Source: Serinus canaria
Taxonomy: Eukaryota > Chordata > Aves > Passeriformes > Fringillidae
DNA length: 64,000 bases
NCBI RefSeq assembly: GCF_022539315.1
Contig: NC_066317.1
Coordinates: 45,363,935-45,427,934 of the forward strand
Reading direction: 5' to 3'
Below the pieces are notes generated by a model, which was not told where the DNA came from, did not search any database, and saw only the letters and a program-made list of their open reading frames with translations. Position 1 is the stretch's first letter. The number at the start of each line of letters is the position of its first letter. A program made the position numbers and the translations under genes. Of this stretch, positions 1-13,577 are shown in pieces.

Positions 1-1961
1 ATGCAATGGAAATGGAAAGATACTTATCAAATTCAATATGCTTCAAATACCTGTATATTTTTTCTAGATAGGAATGCAAATTTGTATAATCAGAGTTCTT
101 CCATTATTTCAGGACAGAATTTCTGCAGAAATTGAGACAGCTTGAGGATAGTAAAGTCTATAGCAAAAAAAAAAACTTCAAACAAAACAACTGATGCTGT
201 TTCTCCTCAACTAAGACTCTTTGGTCAGTGATTAAGGGACACTACAAATAATTTGCCAAGGAGAATTGAGGAAGGGAAGGTACTTGGGTAAATTTAAGTG
301 CTATTTGCACACAAAAAATTAGACTGATATTATGAATGTCAGTTCAAAATGAACAAGAAACAGTTAAAATACTTTGCCAAATTATCCTTCAAAGAAGATC
401 CAAAACATAAATTAACATTGATAGAAAAAAATGTCTAATGATGACAGAGACTATGATGACAGGCATCCTGATGAATTGTATGAGGAGGAAGAACAGAGGG
501 ATATTTTTAAAATCTATCATCAATCTGTGCAGGGAGGATTTATTTCCCTCATAAAGACGTGACAAAAATACAGATACGCCTGCAGATTTATGTTCCCTAA
601 TCTCCTAATCAAGAAAACACTGAGAACACAATATTCAAGAATATCAAAGCACAGTTTCAGCTGCACACATAGGTGGTGAAAATACAGGGATCATCCCACA
701 GAGCAGATGCTACATCAGCAATGCTCACAAAAGTGAGCTCAGGACACACAGGAGTTGAGCCATGAAGTGAAACTCACTGCAATGGAAGCACTTTCAACAT
801 GGTAATCAAAGGGATTACAGTTATCTTAAACCACATAAAAGGAAAGCTCAGAAATGAGGAAATTAAAGAAGGTCAGAACCAAGAAAACCAATGGTTTGAA
901 CTGTCTGTGAAGCACAAGCAACAGACATTATGCTCACATTCAGTAAGGGCAGAAATAAAGTACATGTGCACCATTAATCTCAGTCCTAATGAAATGATTT
1001 GCAGTTCTTATAATCACCACAGGAAGTAAGTACACAATACACAGTAACACCTCAGATTTGAAACATTTTTTCTGTTTCTAAAATCCATGTACATTTATGG
1101 GTTGTTACACTGGTCAGTGTACAGAGCAGGGTGGCTGCTCACTATCACAAAATGATGAGCCACAACCCTGGCACAGGACTGTATTCCTGGTGCTCTCATT
1201 CCCACTGTCCCAGTGCTGCAGGTTCCCACAGGCAGGGATGGGGTGGCCTTCCCAGCATGAAGGAGCTCTGCATGTCCCAGGAATGATTTCAGTGACAAGG
1301 TCTTTGCAGGGTGACAAATCAACTGCATCTTTGAAGAACAGCAACATGCCCTTCCAGGGATCTGGGCAGGATCTCAAGAGAATGGGTTTCTCCAGGAGAA
1401 CTTTCAAAGGGTGGTTTGATCATGGGAGAAAAGACGATCCCTGAGGAAAGTGCTTGGCATCTGCTGACAGAAAGAATAAAGGTTCTGGATAAAAGACTAA
1501 AAGCTTCCAGAGTCTCCAAAATAAAATTGTAAAGCAGAATCAGCTCAACCCTCAGAATCAAATACCAGATAAAAAGGCTGTGGGGGCTTCAAAATGGGTC
1601 CAAACAGCACAATTCATGGAGATTGACTCATTTTAAAGGTCTCAAGTTCTGTGCAGACATGTCTGATCACCACACAAGACCTCATTTTGTTCTGTTTTGA
1701 TTGACACACAAATTTTGTGATGCCAGTCTCAAGCAAGGGGTTGAATTGAGCAGGATTAGTACAGTCAATAAAACTTGGTGGTCTCTGTAATGTATTCTGG
1801 ACCTTTCAGCCAAACCAAGTAAGAGCTATTTCATCAGAACACTCTCCCTTTTGTTCTCAAACAGAGTAACTGCATACAGCTTTGCTAGGGATGGACATAT
1901 AACACTGAATTTGTATTAAGTATACACTTTTCCTAAAGGGATGTGTCTAGGTAGAAGTCAA
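1..1961. other. Unique noncoding sequence, no gene recognised
   Basis: AT-leaning sequence without a recognisable exon, repeat or RNA gene. The part around 1095-1444 is richer in G and C and is open in several overlapping frames on both strands. None of these translations resembles a known family, and the mutual overlap argues that they are chance frames. Confidence 0.6.
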
Positions 1962-2160
1962 CCCACCCCCAAAAACCAAACCCAAAAAAACCAAAAACCG
2001 CAAAGTAAACAAAACTAAGCAAAAACAAAAAATAACTACAAAAATAAACCCCAAAAAACCCACAGGAAAAAAAAAAGAAAAAAGACTAAAACAAAATAAA
2101 AATTAAAAAAAAAAACAAACCAACCAAACAAAAAATCCCAAAGAAACAACAAACCACTGG
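1962..2160 (+). repeat. A-rich low-complexity block
   Basis: About 200 bases built almost wholly of A runs broken by C, with few G or T (AAAAACC, AACAAA and AAACCAACC-like words). No fixed repeat unit is visible, so it is low-complexity sequence rather than a microsatellite. It may be a decayed poly(A) tail of an old retroposed copy, but no recognisable body lies directly upstream. Confidence 0.85.
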
Positions 2161-3527
2161 GCAAACCACTAAGTTAGAAAGAATGGTACTTTTTTAGCAT
2201 GTGGCTTTGATGTTTCTTGCCTTTCCTGCTAGGTATCATTTAGCTGAACCTGGCCATGCAGAAAAGTTCTGCTTATATCATTAGTTACCTCCACCAGCCA
2301 GCAAATAAATCTGCCTCAGCTGTTTGTTGAGCCAGCAGAAATACAGCAGGGCTAATGGTTTTATTGTTGAAAGAGCCCTGACTGTACCTCCTCATTCAGG
2401 CTCCACTTTGTTTGAATGTAAAAGGATTTATCTGGAGAGGAAGCATCCATTTGTGGCTGCTGATCAGAATTCAAAGACAAGATCTGACAGGCAGACTTTT
2501 TGAGGCAGGCAAAGTTAGTGATAAAAGTACTAATCACCTAATTCAGACTCATGCTCATTTCTGTATCTGTCTGACCCTTCATATACCTTTTCCCCTGGAT
2601 TGTTATGAACAGGAGGCTTGCATGAGTACACAGCAGTCGTTTATAGTGGCACAGATTTTTATTGGTAGTTTTACTTAGGCAATTTGATGTATTGTAATAA
2701 TGCTAAATAGACTTGGTTGTATAAAGCTCAAGTTTTATTGTTTAAGTTGCATGTATTTCCATCTGTAGTTTTGGTAGGATAATGAGTGAAAAAATGAGGA
2801 CAATTTGCCTGTGCAAATCATACAGGATTCAAGCTGAAATTATGACTTTTCATTTCATCATTTTCATTTGTCTAATCACTAGCTATTTCTTTATCAATTG
2901 ATTTTCTCAAAATTAAATGATCCTCAAAGAGTTGTAGTAACCTTAGGCTTAAAACCCAGGAAAATAAATGTAGTAAACTTAGATTAACACAAGAATACTT
3001 TAAGCCTGAAATAAGAATCCAGACCAGTAGTAGTGTTGCACACAAGGACGTATTACAAAGCAATACAAAAAGATGGCTGGATGTCTAACAATGACCAAGC
3101 AGAAGAGTGATATTATGCTGCTCTCATTTACCTTGGTGCACGTCTGAAAAAAGTTCAGCTACTCGCTGCTTATATCAGATTTTGGAAGCAGAAACCTACT
3201 GCGATTCTGTTTCTTTGTAATTTATGTAAAGAACTCCTCTTAAGTGAAAGTAAATAATTTTGTTCCTTTCGGTCAAAAGCAAAGTCCCCCAAATACAATC
3301 TTAAAACATGAATTATGGTTCAAGGCAGTTTTCCCCCTATATTCATCTTAGCTTATATTCCAGTGGTATAAACTGTTTACACAGCAAGCAAAATTTGACT
3401 AGGTTTCTATCCATCACATAAAATAGTATCTGAAATGTTACTATACATTATGACCCTTATGACATAATTTTTTAAGGCTATTCAGTAGATTCCTAAAATG
3501 ACCGATAGATTTGATGCCTAAGTTATG
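2161..3527. other. Unique noncoding sequence
   Basis: No gene, repeat family or RNA recognised. Small open frames at 2412-2678 (+) and 2872-3063 (-) have no family likeness. Confidence 0.55.
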
Positions 3528-3551
3528 ATTTCATTCCACCAGGAATGAAAT
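3528..3551. repeat. Short perfect inverted repeat
   Basis: ATTTCATTCC at 3528-3537 is the exact reverse complement of GGAATGAAAT at 3542-3551, with a 4-base spacer. The right arm is followed by a direct echo (GAATGAAAT), so replication slippage may have shaped the site. No function is inferred. Confidence 0.7.
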
Positions 3552-6397
3552 GAATGAAATCAGACCTATGCTCTTCACAGGTTTTCTTAATGCAGTTAGC
3601 AAATAGTTTCTCCTCTTTCCCAAAGTGCCTTAGAAAGGAATACCTTACAGCAGAAACTTCTGTCACCAGCTACATTGTATATTTGAAACCCACACAGGAC
3701 CAAGTTTGAATAAAGAGAATGATCCTTTGCAATGGGAAATCCGATTGGCTTGCAGGATACAATCTTGTCACCCAGTCAAGTACATCCTCGCCCCAAGACC
3801 TGCTTCTTAATTCTGCGCAAGGGAAAAAAATGCCTAGAAAACATCCTCCAGAAGAGCTAGGCTTTCCCCATGATTTATTTGACTATTGTTCAAGGCCTTG
3901 TCCAGATGGGAGGTAGCTGGCTGCAATATTTTGAGCTCAGTGGGTGTGAGACATGATATACTCTTTCAGACAAGGACCATCAATCATTTCAACTAAGCAG
4001 ATAATTTTAGGTTATTAAAGATTGAAAGTTAGACTTTTTGAATATTCAATATTCACCATACCTGGTGAATGGCTGCATTTCTTGCTACTATACCTGGCAT
4101 TTAAACCTTTTTGATTTGAAGATATCAAGCCTGTCATTTAAGAGATGTAAAGACTTTATAACATTGACAGAGGAGATAGTGGACAAAATATGTTTCAAAA
4201 TAACATTGGTCACTAATCAAAGTGAGTTGTTCCAAGCCCAAGATCTGGAGCACAGAATTTAAAACTGATATGCAACACAAATGTAATTCTAAACTATCAA
4301 CAATTGTTTTAAGAAGTTTCAAATTTTAAAGAAAAAAAGGATTTTATATTGGCTTTGACCTTAAAATCTTTGATGTACCTCATTTAATGGAAATCCTCAT
4401 ACTTGAAAATTACTATTTAACTTTGCTATATTTCCTTTTGTTTGACTGCAAAGATTCTGCTATGCTCTCTGGTATTTCACATGGACATTTCTGTTCCAAG
4501 AAGTTTATATTAAGAAGGCATCACACAAAATAATTGTACACAAATTGAAGTGCTGGAGATAGATCCCTTTATTGTCATTCCAGGTAATTCTTATTTTTTT
4601 CAGCTTAGTTTCACAAGAAATCCTGTACTGTTAGCTTGTCTGCCTGTTTCTGTGAGATAACCCTTCCACCTTATCTTATACCAATAGATTTGACCTTGTT
4701 AGCCAGTACAAGAATGGTGGTGCTGGTAGCTGTTGAGAGGTGGAAGCCAACCATGGGACAAAATCCCTCTCTGACCTCTCACAGAGAGAAAAATGAATGC
4801 TGTAAGGATGACCTCCAACACAACCTGAAGCATCCCAAGACAAGAAGATTGTTATAACCAGTCTAACCTCTAACATCTTTGGTCAGGGTTTATATTTTAG
4901 AACATGAGAACTTTATAACGTTATAACTAGAGAATCATTTTTACAAATCAACAGGCAAACCAATGTCTCTGCTCAGTCAGACTGCAATTTTTTCATGTTG
5001 CAGTGTTCCTCAAGTCTTGACCCATAGGATTGTGCTGATGCATATTCCTGCTACAGATTTAGCATAATCCCACTGAAATAATGATCCATAAGCACCTCCT
5101 GACCCTCCTTCTATACCGACCACGGTGTCTGCACAGTTGACACTGTGCAATTCCTTCAGCATAATAACATTTTCCCCCTTCATAAATCCCTGAGGCGCTA
5201 CCACCACCAGTGATGGGGTCAGCCTTGGCCTAGGAAAATCTGTCTTGGATCCCCCAGGCATTGCATCTCTTGGACACGGGAAAAAGTTTCTGGCAGTTTT
5301 TTAGAGAAGCCTGTAACCCAAGACTTTGCCATGCAAATCCAAAGCAAATGGTCCACATGAGAAGGAGATAGAAGTGAACTTTACAGATGCAAAGTCACCA
5401 AGGAGCAAGGGGTGGCCAGGAGAGTGCCACACCAAGCAAAGGGCATTGGTTGCCAGCACACAACATTCAGAGGTCAAGCAGAGGCATGTGAAGTAGGATT
5501 CAAATGGCTTTCTGTCTGCAAAGCCTGATTCACCATTCTTGTTCTAAAATAGGGAGAATGGAGTTTTGGAAGGATGGTTGCTGGCAAGAAGGAGGAGACC
5601 AAATATCTGTCTTTTTTTAAAGAGTGAAGGTGGGCCAGAAAGGAAACACACCACATAGACACACACACTCACCCACACACACACCCCAGGCAAAGAATAA
5701 AAAGCTGCAACAATAGATCCCCTGTGTAGAAGAGGAGAAGAGGAGAAAGAACTGGACTTGACATGGGAAGCTGAACAAGCCAAATTGGATGGAGAGATGA
5801 ATTTTGACAAAAATTAAACCAGCAGACAAAACTCAGAGCTTATTTTCATCCTCTCAGTATTCGTCAGAAATGTTCATGGGGAAATATGCCAAAGAGACAA
5901 CTGGAAATACTAACAGTGCAGGAAGTAAAAAAAGTTGTACTTGTACAGCAGATTATTTCCTCCTTTTCACCTCAGACAGGCCACCACAGTGAATTATTTC
6001 TCAGGACAGACCAAAAAGCTTCAAAGAGTCAGAAGCCAGAAACCATCCTCAGAGCTCCATTCTGCAGTCCTTTTAATGCCCCACCACATGTATGGGCAAA
6101 ATTAGCTGCATCAAAAGGTGGTGTCTTCTAAAATAATACCATGTGTGAACTCAGCATTTCTGATATGTTTTGCAAAACAAAAGCTAGTAATTCAGTGGCT
6201 CTATAGCAAATAACCTCTCGCTAGAGTGAGCAGTCAGCAAGGCCAGAAAGATTATTTGGTGAATAGGACTTAGGACTTGCTGCAGTGAAGCTGATAGTGA
6301 AAACCCATGAAATTCAGCTTATCAATAACCATGCATACTGTAACACCTAGAATTTTGTCTGCATCCCTCTTCTTGAAGAGAAAGGAATAGGTTTCCC
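3552..6397. other. Unique noncoding sequence with minor simple repeats
   Basis: No gene recognised. It contains an 8-bp perfect inverted repeat at 5130-5149 (TGCACAGT / ACTGTGCA), a degenerate CA tract and a purine-only run of about 24 bases at 5728-5751. The reverse-strand frame at 5010-5261 spans a few retained CpGs but has no recognisable domain. Confidence 0.55.
5659..5685 (+). repeat. Degenerate (CA)n tract
   Basis: An interrupted ACACAC run with single T and CC interruptions. It is an imperfect dinucleotide microsatellite and probably less variable than the long perfect tracts further on. Confidence 0.75.
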
Positions 6398-6526
6398 TTT
6401 TTTTTTTTTTTTGAGAGAGCAATAGAGCAGCACTTTGTGCAATTCATTTTCTCCAAAGTTACTCATCCAATCTACAACTTCTTTTTAAAAAAATCCCTCC
6501 TCTCCAGCCAAAAAAAAAAAAAAAAA
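6398..6526. repeat. Facing T15 and A17 homopolymers
   Basis: A run of 15 T at 6398-6412 and a run of 17 A at 6510-6526 flank about 97 bases of ordinary sequence. The two runs are complementary and could pair, or they may be tails of two old retroposed pieces in opposite orientation. No element body is recognised between them. Confidence 0.7.
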
Positions 6527-6702
6527 CAAAAAAAGAGAATAAAGTAAAGCTTATATGCAAAATTAGAGTCTTGCACTCTTACTGGTGTAATTTAAATGAG
6601 CATAGGTCTGCCAGTCTCTAACATTACAGACCTGGAACTTTAAACACTTTCCCAGCATCCATTTGTTCCAGACTGCAAGGCAAGATGTATTCTATTACCA
6701 TC

Positions 6703-7337
6703 TGTGTGGCAGTTGTGTGGGGTCAAGTGGGAAATTTCTCCTTATCCCTCTCTGAGTGATCACAATCACTCCTCCCTCAGGAGGGGACATCTGCTGATAA
6801 CAGGCAGTTGAATGTCACTGCACGACTGATAAGAACTATAACTTCCCATTGTGAGATGCTCCGCCCAGAGGGAGGAGCCAAGCATTCCTACCCAGATATA
6901 ATCTGGAGGTTCTGACACACCAGCACAGCTTCCAGCTGGATTTCCCCAGAGGAACAGCCTTTTCTTCCACTGGATCTTCAGAGGAAGAACACATCCCTTT
7001 CTACAGGACCCCCCAGCTCCAACAGAACCACATCTGACACTTCAGGAGGACTGAGGCCACTTTTCCAAATGGAGTGCTACCAACCCCTGACCAACAGGGT
7101 GTCAAGTTGAGTTCTGACTCTGTCAGTGTTGTTCTAGTGTATTGCATTGTTTTATTTTACCCTTTTTTTTTTCTTCCCTTTTAAAGAACTGTTATTTCCT
7201 GCTCCCATATTTTTTGCCTGAGAGCCACTTAATTTAAAATTTATAGCAATTCGGAGGGGTGGGGAGGGTTTGCATTCACCATTTCAGGGGAGGCTCCTGC
7301 CTTCTTTAGCAGGCACCTGTCTTTCCAAACCAAGACA
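6703..7337 (+). mobile_element. Solo LTR of an endogenous retrovirus (ERVL-like)
   Basis: About 635 bases beginning TGTGTGGCAG and ending CCAAGACA, so it keeps the TG...CA termini of an LTR. It carries a TATA-like stretch near 6895 (GATATAATC), a T-rich tract before a TTTAAAG at about 7181, and a 3' part (AGGCTCCTGCC, TTTAGCAGGCACCTGTC) that I recognise from LTRs common in songbird genomes. The flanking 5-mers CCATC and CCACT are only partly alike, so any target duplication has decayed; 5 bp would fit ERVL. No retroviral internal region or second LTR is seen nearby, so it is a solo LTR. Boundaries are good to a few bases; the subfamily name is not assigned. Confidence 0.75.
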
Positions 7338-10300
7338 CCACTGAAGTGGGGACATTCCAGTTTGTAACCAAAGGAAGCCTACTCCTCTATGCCAAAGAGT
7401 AAACCTTCATTTCATGAGAACTATACACGAAGGAAATTTGCTAGAAAAATAGCATAGAAAGCAGCAGATGTTTGTGGGAAGAAATTAAAGAAGTGTCAAA
7501 ACTAGAATGCCAGGAATGATAGAAGATAAAGAAAGAAAATATATGGAAAATGAGATGTGAATATCATAGACCTGTTTTCTGAAAATGAACATCATAGACC
7601 TGTCCTTGCTGATTTTGGAAAGCTATGAACATGGTCTTCTGCTATTACTTACACTGATTTGTACTGCATCAGCTTGTATTTCAAATTGGTTGGCCAACAT
7701 ACAGGCTCTTTCACAACATATTGAAAAAGCCAGGCAAAAAAACTCCCTTCCGTTTTTTGGTGGTTGTTTTTTTTATTGGTTTTTTTTTTTTAATTTAAAG
7801 TGTGCCCTGCCCTCTTCACCAGTGTTGTCTTTCAAATGTGCATGTCAAATGAGCTTTAAAGTCAACACAGGCCAAGTGTAAAAGTGTGACTAGAATTGTT
7901 CTCAGAGAGGAGCTGCAGACCAGATGTGCATCATGCCCCCTATCCAAAATCCACCCCACAGTAGAGGCATTGACTGTTGCTTCACACCACTGCACTTCCC
8001 AGCTTGTTGCCCCAAAACAGCAATGCCATTCTAACTCTTGTAAAACAAAGAATCAGTAAGGTTAACATTTTAAAGGAAAAAGAAAACAAATTTGTTGCAG
8101 CCTTTGGAGAGGAGTCCAATGTCATGAGTGATGTTTCACTGCTGACAAAGCTAGTGCCAACCATTTGGGGTGTATTTAAGGAAAAATAGAAATTTGAGAC
8201 TTTTGTCCTCAGCTCAAGCTCTTTTCTTAATAAGGTGCCACTTCCCTTCCCTTCTCTCACACATTTTTCTCATTAAAAATCCTTGCTTTTTGTTGATTGG
8301 AAAAAAACTACAGATCTGCTCCTGTACAGAGGGGAACACTGCTGGATTTCAGTAGCAGAAGAGTAGGGAATGGCAAAAGAAGCAGTAGTGACTGCCATTA
8401 TGCATATCACACATGTTGATAAGGCTATGGGGCCCACCATGAAAATAAAGCAGGGCCTGAAGGAAGTTTTACAGTCAGTGGTTTGGCAATTGTAGTGGAG
8501 AAACAATGAATAAATCCATGGGAGGGGAAAAGTCTGTGGTGGTTCTCAATCTGTTTATAATAAGGTTCTTATTTATAGCATGCACCAGAGAGTTCCTGCT
8601 GCCTTGCATAATTACACTGGCAAAAAATTCCAGTGTAGATGCTGTTTTATCACTGTACTAGTGCTCAGACTAGCATCCCACCAAAAACTGTGAGAAGGCA
8701 TAAGAGCTGTTGTAGCTGCACCATATAAACTTCCTTATCCACGTGCCACTGGAACAATGCCATGTAAAGGATCCTGAAAGCCTTGCTTTACTCGGGGCCA
8801 AGGGAAATGAAGGATGCAGGTACAGGAAGACAAATGGGTGGAGTCTCACGTGCAAGTGGGACACGTACTGAAGTACTTGTGTGAGCATTTTGGCACTCCC
8901 CCAATCTAGAATTACACAGGTGATCACAAGTAGGTTGCTGCTTTACCCAAAACCAAGGGGCTATAAAATCTGATTGTTTTATGGTGTCTGGTTATACTTG
9001 AGGTGATGGTATCCCCCCAGATACCATGCTAGTCCAGAAGGCAAGCCCAGGAATGCAGAATGAGTTATAGAGAAAGAGATTGGACACATAGCTATGCCTA
9101 GGTGAGTTAGATGCTTCACAGCCTAAAACATAACTGAGAGTTTTTAAAGGTAAATATACCGTGAATCCATATAAATCTACAAACAAAAGCTTTGCAACTG
9201 CTCCTACCCCATGTGCAGAGCTGCGCTTTGCACCAACATTTGATCTGATCCTGGGTTGCTCTTCACCTGAACATAGCATCAGTTGATAAATCTGAGAAAT
9301 TGAGCAGTCTAGATTAGACATCTGCTAGAGAACATCTGGTTGACACCAGCATTATTTCTAAAACCAAAAATGTTTTCACAGATTTTCACAGTCAGACCAA
9401 AAAATTTGGGTGTGGGCAAAGAACTTGTTTTTCAGTGAGCAGTGCCGTGAAGAAAAAGCACCAAGGACAATTTGAAGATTGCAGTCACACTTTTAGCAGT
9501 GTTTATGTGGTGGTTAATCAGCCAGGATAGCAAGGCTGCAGATTATTTACTATTACTGAGACTCCTTTTCCAGTCTTCCTTTGGGTGTTACTTCAGTGTG
9601 CAGATCAAATACGTTTCCTTTGGCTGTTATTCAGTGTCTATAATATTCCCTTGATTTATATGTTAATATAAATTCAGAGAGGAATACAAGGAGGGTTCAG
9701 ATCTTCATCCCTCCAAGTCCAGCTCTCAGCAGCTGGATGCTCACTGGGTGAATCTCCTCTGTGCTCTCACACCACTCATTCTGTGTCCCAAAGAAGGAGT
9801 CCAGAAGATGTGCCAAGCTCTGTTCTCAACTGCTGCTGATGCCAGGACAGCAAAGAAGCTTTAAATAGGAACAAGGCAGAAAGAGCTCACACAGACAAGG
9901 AAACCAAAGCCTGTTTGCTTCCATTGCTTGGTGGTGGGTGAGATGCATAAAATCCTCACCTCACTAGCAGCTCTGGGAGCTAATCAGTGTCACGAAAATT
10001 TTGGGAATGAAAGAGTGAAAAATTCTCATTCCAGATGAATCATCCATCAGGAAAAAAACCAGCTAAAAACTCCCAAAACAAAAGAGACCTCCCAACAGAG
10101 TAAACCAAGTAACTTGAACCAGAACACACTTCCCATTGTCTTTCCTCTAGAAATTTCCTCTCTTTATCTAACGTATGCTAGCTTTGAATATCTGAACAAA
10201 TTCTAGTCAAGGGTCATATATTGCCAAGAATATAGCCAAATGCTATATCTTGGCAGCACTTCTTTTTGAACAATAGTGAGACATTTTATTGCATTCAAAC

Positions 10301-13300
10301 ATTGTTGTGCATATCAGCACCTGCTGCACATGTATAGTTTAAGGTTTATGGTTTTATTGCTTTATTGTGGATTTCCTGCTCTTTCTTTATTGAAAGCAGA
10401 GAGCTGTGATTTTTCACACCTGTTTTAAAAATACATGCAACTGTTGTCAAATTTTAGCACTTCAGATGCAAGAATTTCAGCTTCCTGTCTGAAAATCATC
10501 CTGCAGATTTTATCACCTTGCAATCCCATTTATAAGTTTAAAACACAAGTATTCAGAGTAGCTGGAAGTTTTTCCTGACAGAGGTTTGAAAAGTCATTGA
10601 GCCATTCTTTGGAGATATTTATTTTGAGAAAATGTGGTGCATTTTACCTGTTATTTATCTTTACATATCTCAGTGCTTTCAACAAGAGACTGAAGGAACC
10701 CAGGTTTGATACCACTGAGGAGAAACATTACTCTAGAATTAATCAGGATCTGCCATTTTGTCTAAAAGATATGTTGTGATGTATTGCTATTTTAAGATAA
10801 ACTGACATTGGTTTAGCATAATCTAATCTTTTAAAATTCTAAACTGCTAGATATTTCCTCCACAGCTTTGGCTCCTGTTTAATAGAAAGAGTTCAGCAGA
10901 TCTATATTCTTTTGAAAATAAGGACAGAAAATCTGGGGTTTTTTTGAAATGGATCACTGAGCTGTTGACATGTTGCTTGTGCCCAAGTTACTATCCAGCT
11001 GGTAGACATGTTAAAGATAAATACATGAAACTTTGGCATTAAAAGTAAAATGACCTCATGCAATTTAATACCAATATGCTAATATCAAAATAACAAGCAA
11101 ATCTTTACTAATACTCCTAAATTATCTTCAGATAAAATAAACACATACTGTTGATTTCAAATGAATGCTTTAAAAAAAATGAGGCTCTGTAGTGAAAGGC
11201 TAAGAAAAATACTACCCTGCCTTCTAACAGCTTCTTTTTAAATCAAAATCAACCATGTCACGAAAAAAAAATTGTAATGACACCTTTATAGACACTCCTA
11301 ACCAGTTGTTTCTATCAATGGGCACAGCCTCTTGAACAAAGCCTCTAACTTCAAGCACAAGGTATTATCCCAAAGGTCTGAACCAGCCTTTATGAGCTCT
11401 CATGTCTGAGTGTGTAGATCTCTAGGTCATATTTTCTGTCACAGACTGAAAATATTGTCCCAGTGTAGTTCTGATCTGAGCTGGACCTGCTCTCAGTCTT
11501 CCCACCAACAGCAACCTGAAAGAAAAAAAGTAGATGTAAAACCCCATGGTTAAAAAAAATAGGCACAGCTTTGCTGTTGCTTGTCAGGCTGAGAAGACCA
11601 TGGAGAGAGTGGGACAGAAATTCAAACACACTTGACTTACTAATGACTTCTGATTCCAAACAGGGTAGCACAGAAAAGAGGAAAAGGAGTGAGGAAGCCA
11701 AGCATGGCTGTTCTCCATTTTCTGATGGCCCAAAGCAATGGCTGCAGCACTGACTGTGACCCACTGTGAAAGCACAGCCACCCTCATTCTCCAGCACCAG
11801 GGAGTGCAGGAGAAAAGAAAGGAGCAAATCATGCTGCCATGAAGCCTTCTCACAAGCACTCAGGCTGCAATTTGTTGATCTGACGTGCTTTGCCAATGTT
11901 AATGGAAATTTAGGTTTTTACAAGTTACATGCCACCTGAAGGCAGGAAGAGTGCACACCCATAGGGTGACCTCATGTCCTTTGGGGTGCTCTCTAAGATA
12001 CCACTGCAATCCAGGTGACACTTCTCTTTTCTTCTTTCCCTTTTTTTATGACTCTAGTTATGGACTCAGGTCTATACCATGAGTGCAAATATGAAAGACC
12101 ACAAGAAACTGAACTGAAAAACCAAAAGCCCTACACTTAAAAAGGAACAGTGCAGGCTGGCCCAAGCAGTCACTTAAAAATATAATTGGGACAGGAAGGA
12201 CACAGCATGTGAGTAGAGTCTCACAAAGGGCTCTATTTAATGCAGGGAAAGAATGACAAATAGAGGTTTTTAAAATAGCCAGGTCAGATATTCCCTTACA
12301 GAAAGAATCCCACAGCATACTCCCAAGATGTCCCATGCCAAGTGCCAGAGCAGGGCTGGTGTTTCCCCTCCACCTTCTGCTGCCCAGGCTCAGCACCATG
12401 CCTGGCAAAGCACAACGTGTGCTGTGGGGCTAATGGACTCCACAGCCAGGTAAGGTGCAAGAGGGAGCCACAGTGCTCCTAAAGAAAAAAGTACATTTGT
12501 CTATAGATCCAGAAATTGGATCAGTCTACCCAAATCCTGTGCCTGTTCTCAGGAAGAAACACTTTCTTTTCTTCTGATTTTACAACCTGCCCATTCTTCC
12601 ACATGCACTCAAAAAAAGAGAAAACTTGTGGGTGAATGGATGTGGTTTTGTTTCCTAAGCGGGCCTTTGTCTCTTTAATTCCCTTATTTCCTTTTCAGAA
12701 AGAACATTTTTCCCTCTGTTGTTGAAGACTGGAAAGCATAGAAGATCTTCATTTCAAACAATACTTTTGGCTACAGTACATGTATTTTGTAATTACATTT
12801 GTTTTAAATACTGCCCAGCTAATCTGGTTATATCCCAGGGACATTTTCCCTGGTTATAATTCTGAAACAAATGATGATTTATTTTCTGGTTGTTACTTAA
12901 GTGCATATAGATGCGATGTTCGAAGAAGCCTCATTTGTCTTTATTCAGGTCATTTGGTAATAAGGCACAAGAAACTAATCAAAGTGACTAAATGATGTCA
13001 GCTGACTGCAATATTATTTTCCAAAAACTTTCAAGCAGTTCTCTGCAGCTGTATGTAAGTAACCTTTCTACTGGGAATTGATGTCTTCTAGGGTTCTGTG
13101 TTTTGGAGGAACATGTGTTCTGGGACCTCACCAGCTGCCTATGGAAACCATTTTGTTCTTAAAGCAAAAACATATGTCAGGCCAAGGTAAGGCAAGCATT
13201 TGAAAAAAAGAAAAATGTCTTTAAAAGTGATGCTGAAAACTGTCAGACAGCTAGCCATGCACCACGGGAAGTGGTAGCAGATTAGAGTCCCCCCAGAGCT

Positions 13301-13529
13301 ACAGGAAGGCAGGACACTCTGCAGAGGGATTCATTTCCATTCCTAACCTGTGAAGGCAGGAGGCAAGAAAATAGAGCTACAATTAGCAGTTTGGCAGAGG
13401 CTCTGTTTTGACTGAACATGGCCCCACAGACTTGTAAGCAACGTGCCAGCTCAGTCTGCCCATAGACAGCTTCCCTCGGTGCCACTGGTGTCAGCACTTC
13501 CCGCCCGGCTGTGCTCCTGCTCCCAGCAG
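7338..13529. other. Long unique noncoding stretch
   Basis: No gene recognised in about 6 kb. The longest open frame, 11390-11896 on the reverse strand, is 168 codons with no domain likeness and an overlapping competing frame. A short inverted repeat (ATGGTATC / GATACCAT) lies at 9006-9027. A splice-bounded segment at 12388-12449 is discussed as a weak exon candidate. Confidence 0.5.
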
Positions 13530-13577
13530 CCAGCCACTGCTGCTGCCAGCCACTGCTGCTGCCAGCCACTGCTGCTC
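13530..13577 (+). repeat. Three-copy 16-bp tandem repeat
   Basis: The unit CCAGCCACTGCTGCTG is repeated at 13530-13545 and 13546-13561, and again at 13562-13577 with one final-base change. It sits in a locally GC-rich patch and makes several overlapping frames look long and rich in Ser, Gln, Ala and Cys. The period is not a multiple of three, so the frames it opens are a repeat artefact. Confidence 0.9.

Noticed and set aside
5010..5261. Reverse-strand frame retaining a few CpGs, considered as an exon or pseudogene
   Set aside because: No family recognised and no convincing flanking splice sites; three or four CpGs are not enough evidence.
11390..11896. 168-codon reverse-strand frame
   Set aside because: No domain likeness, overlapped by another reverse-strand frame and a forward frame, and no splice or promoter context.
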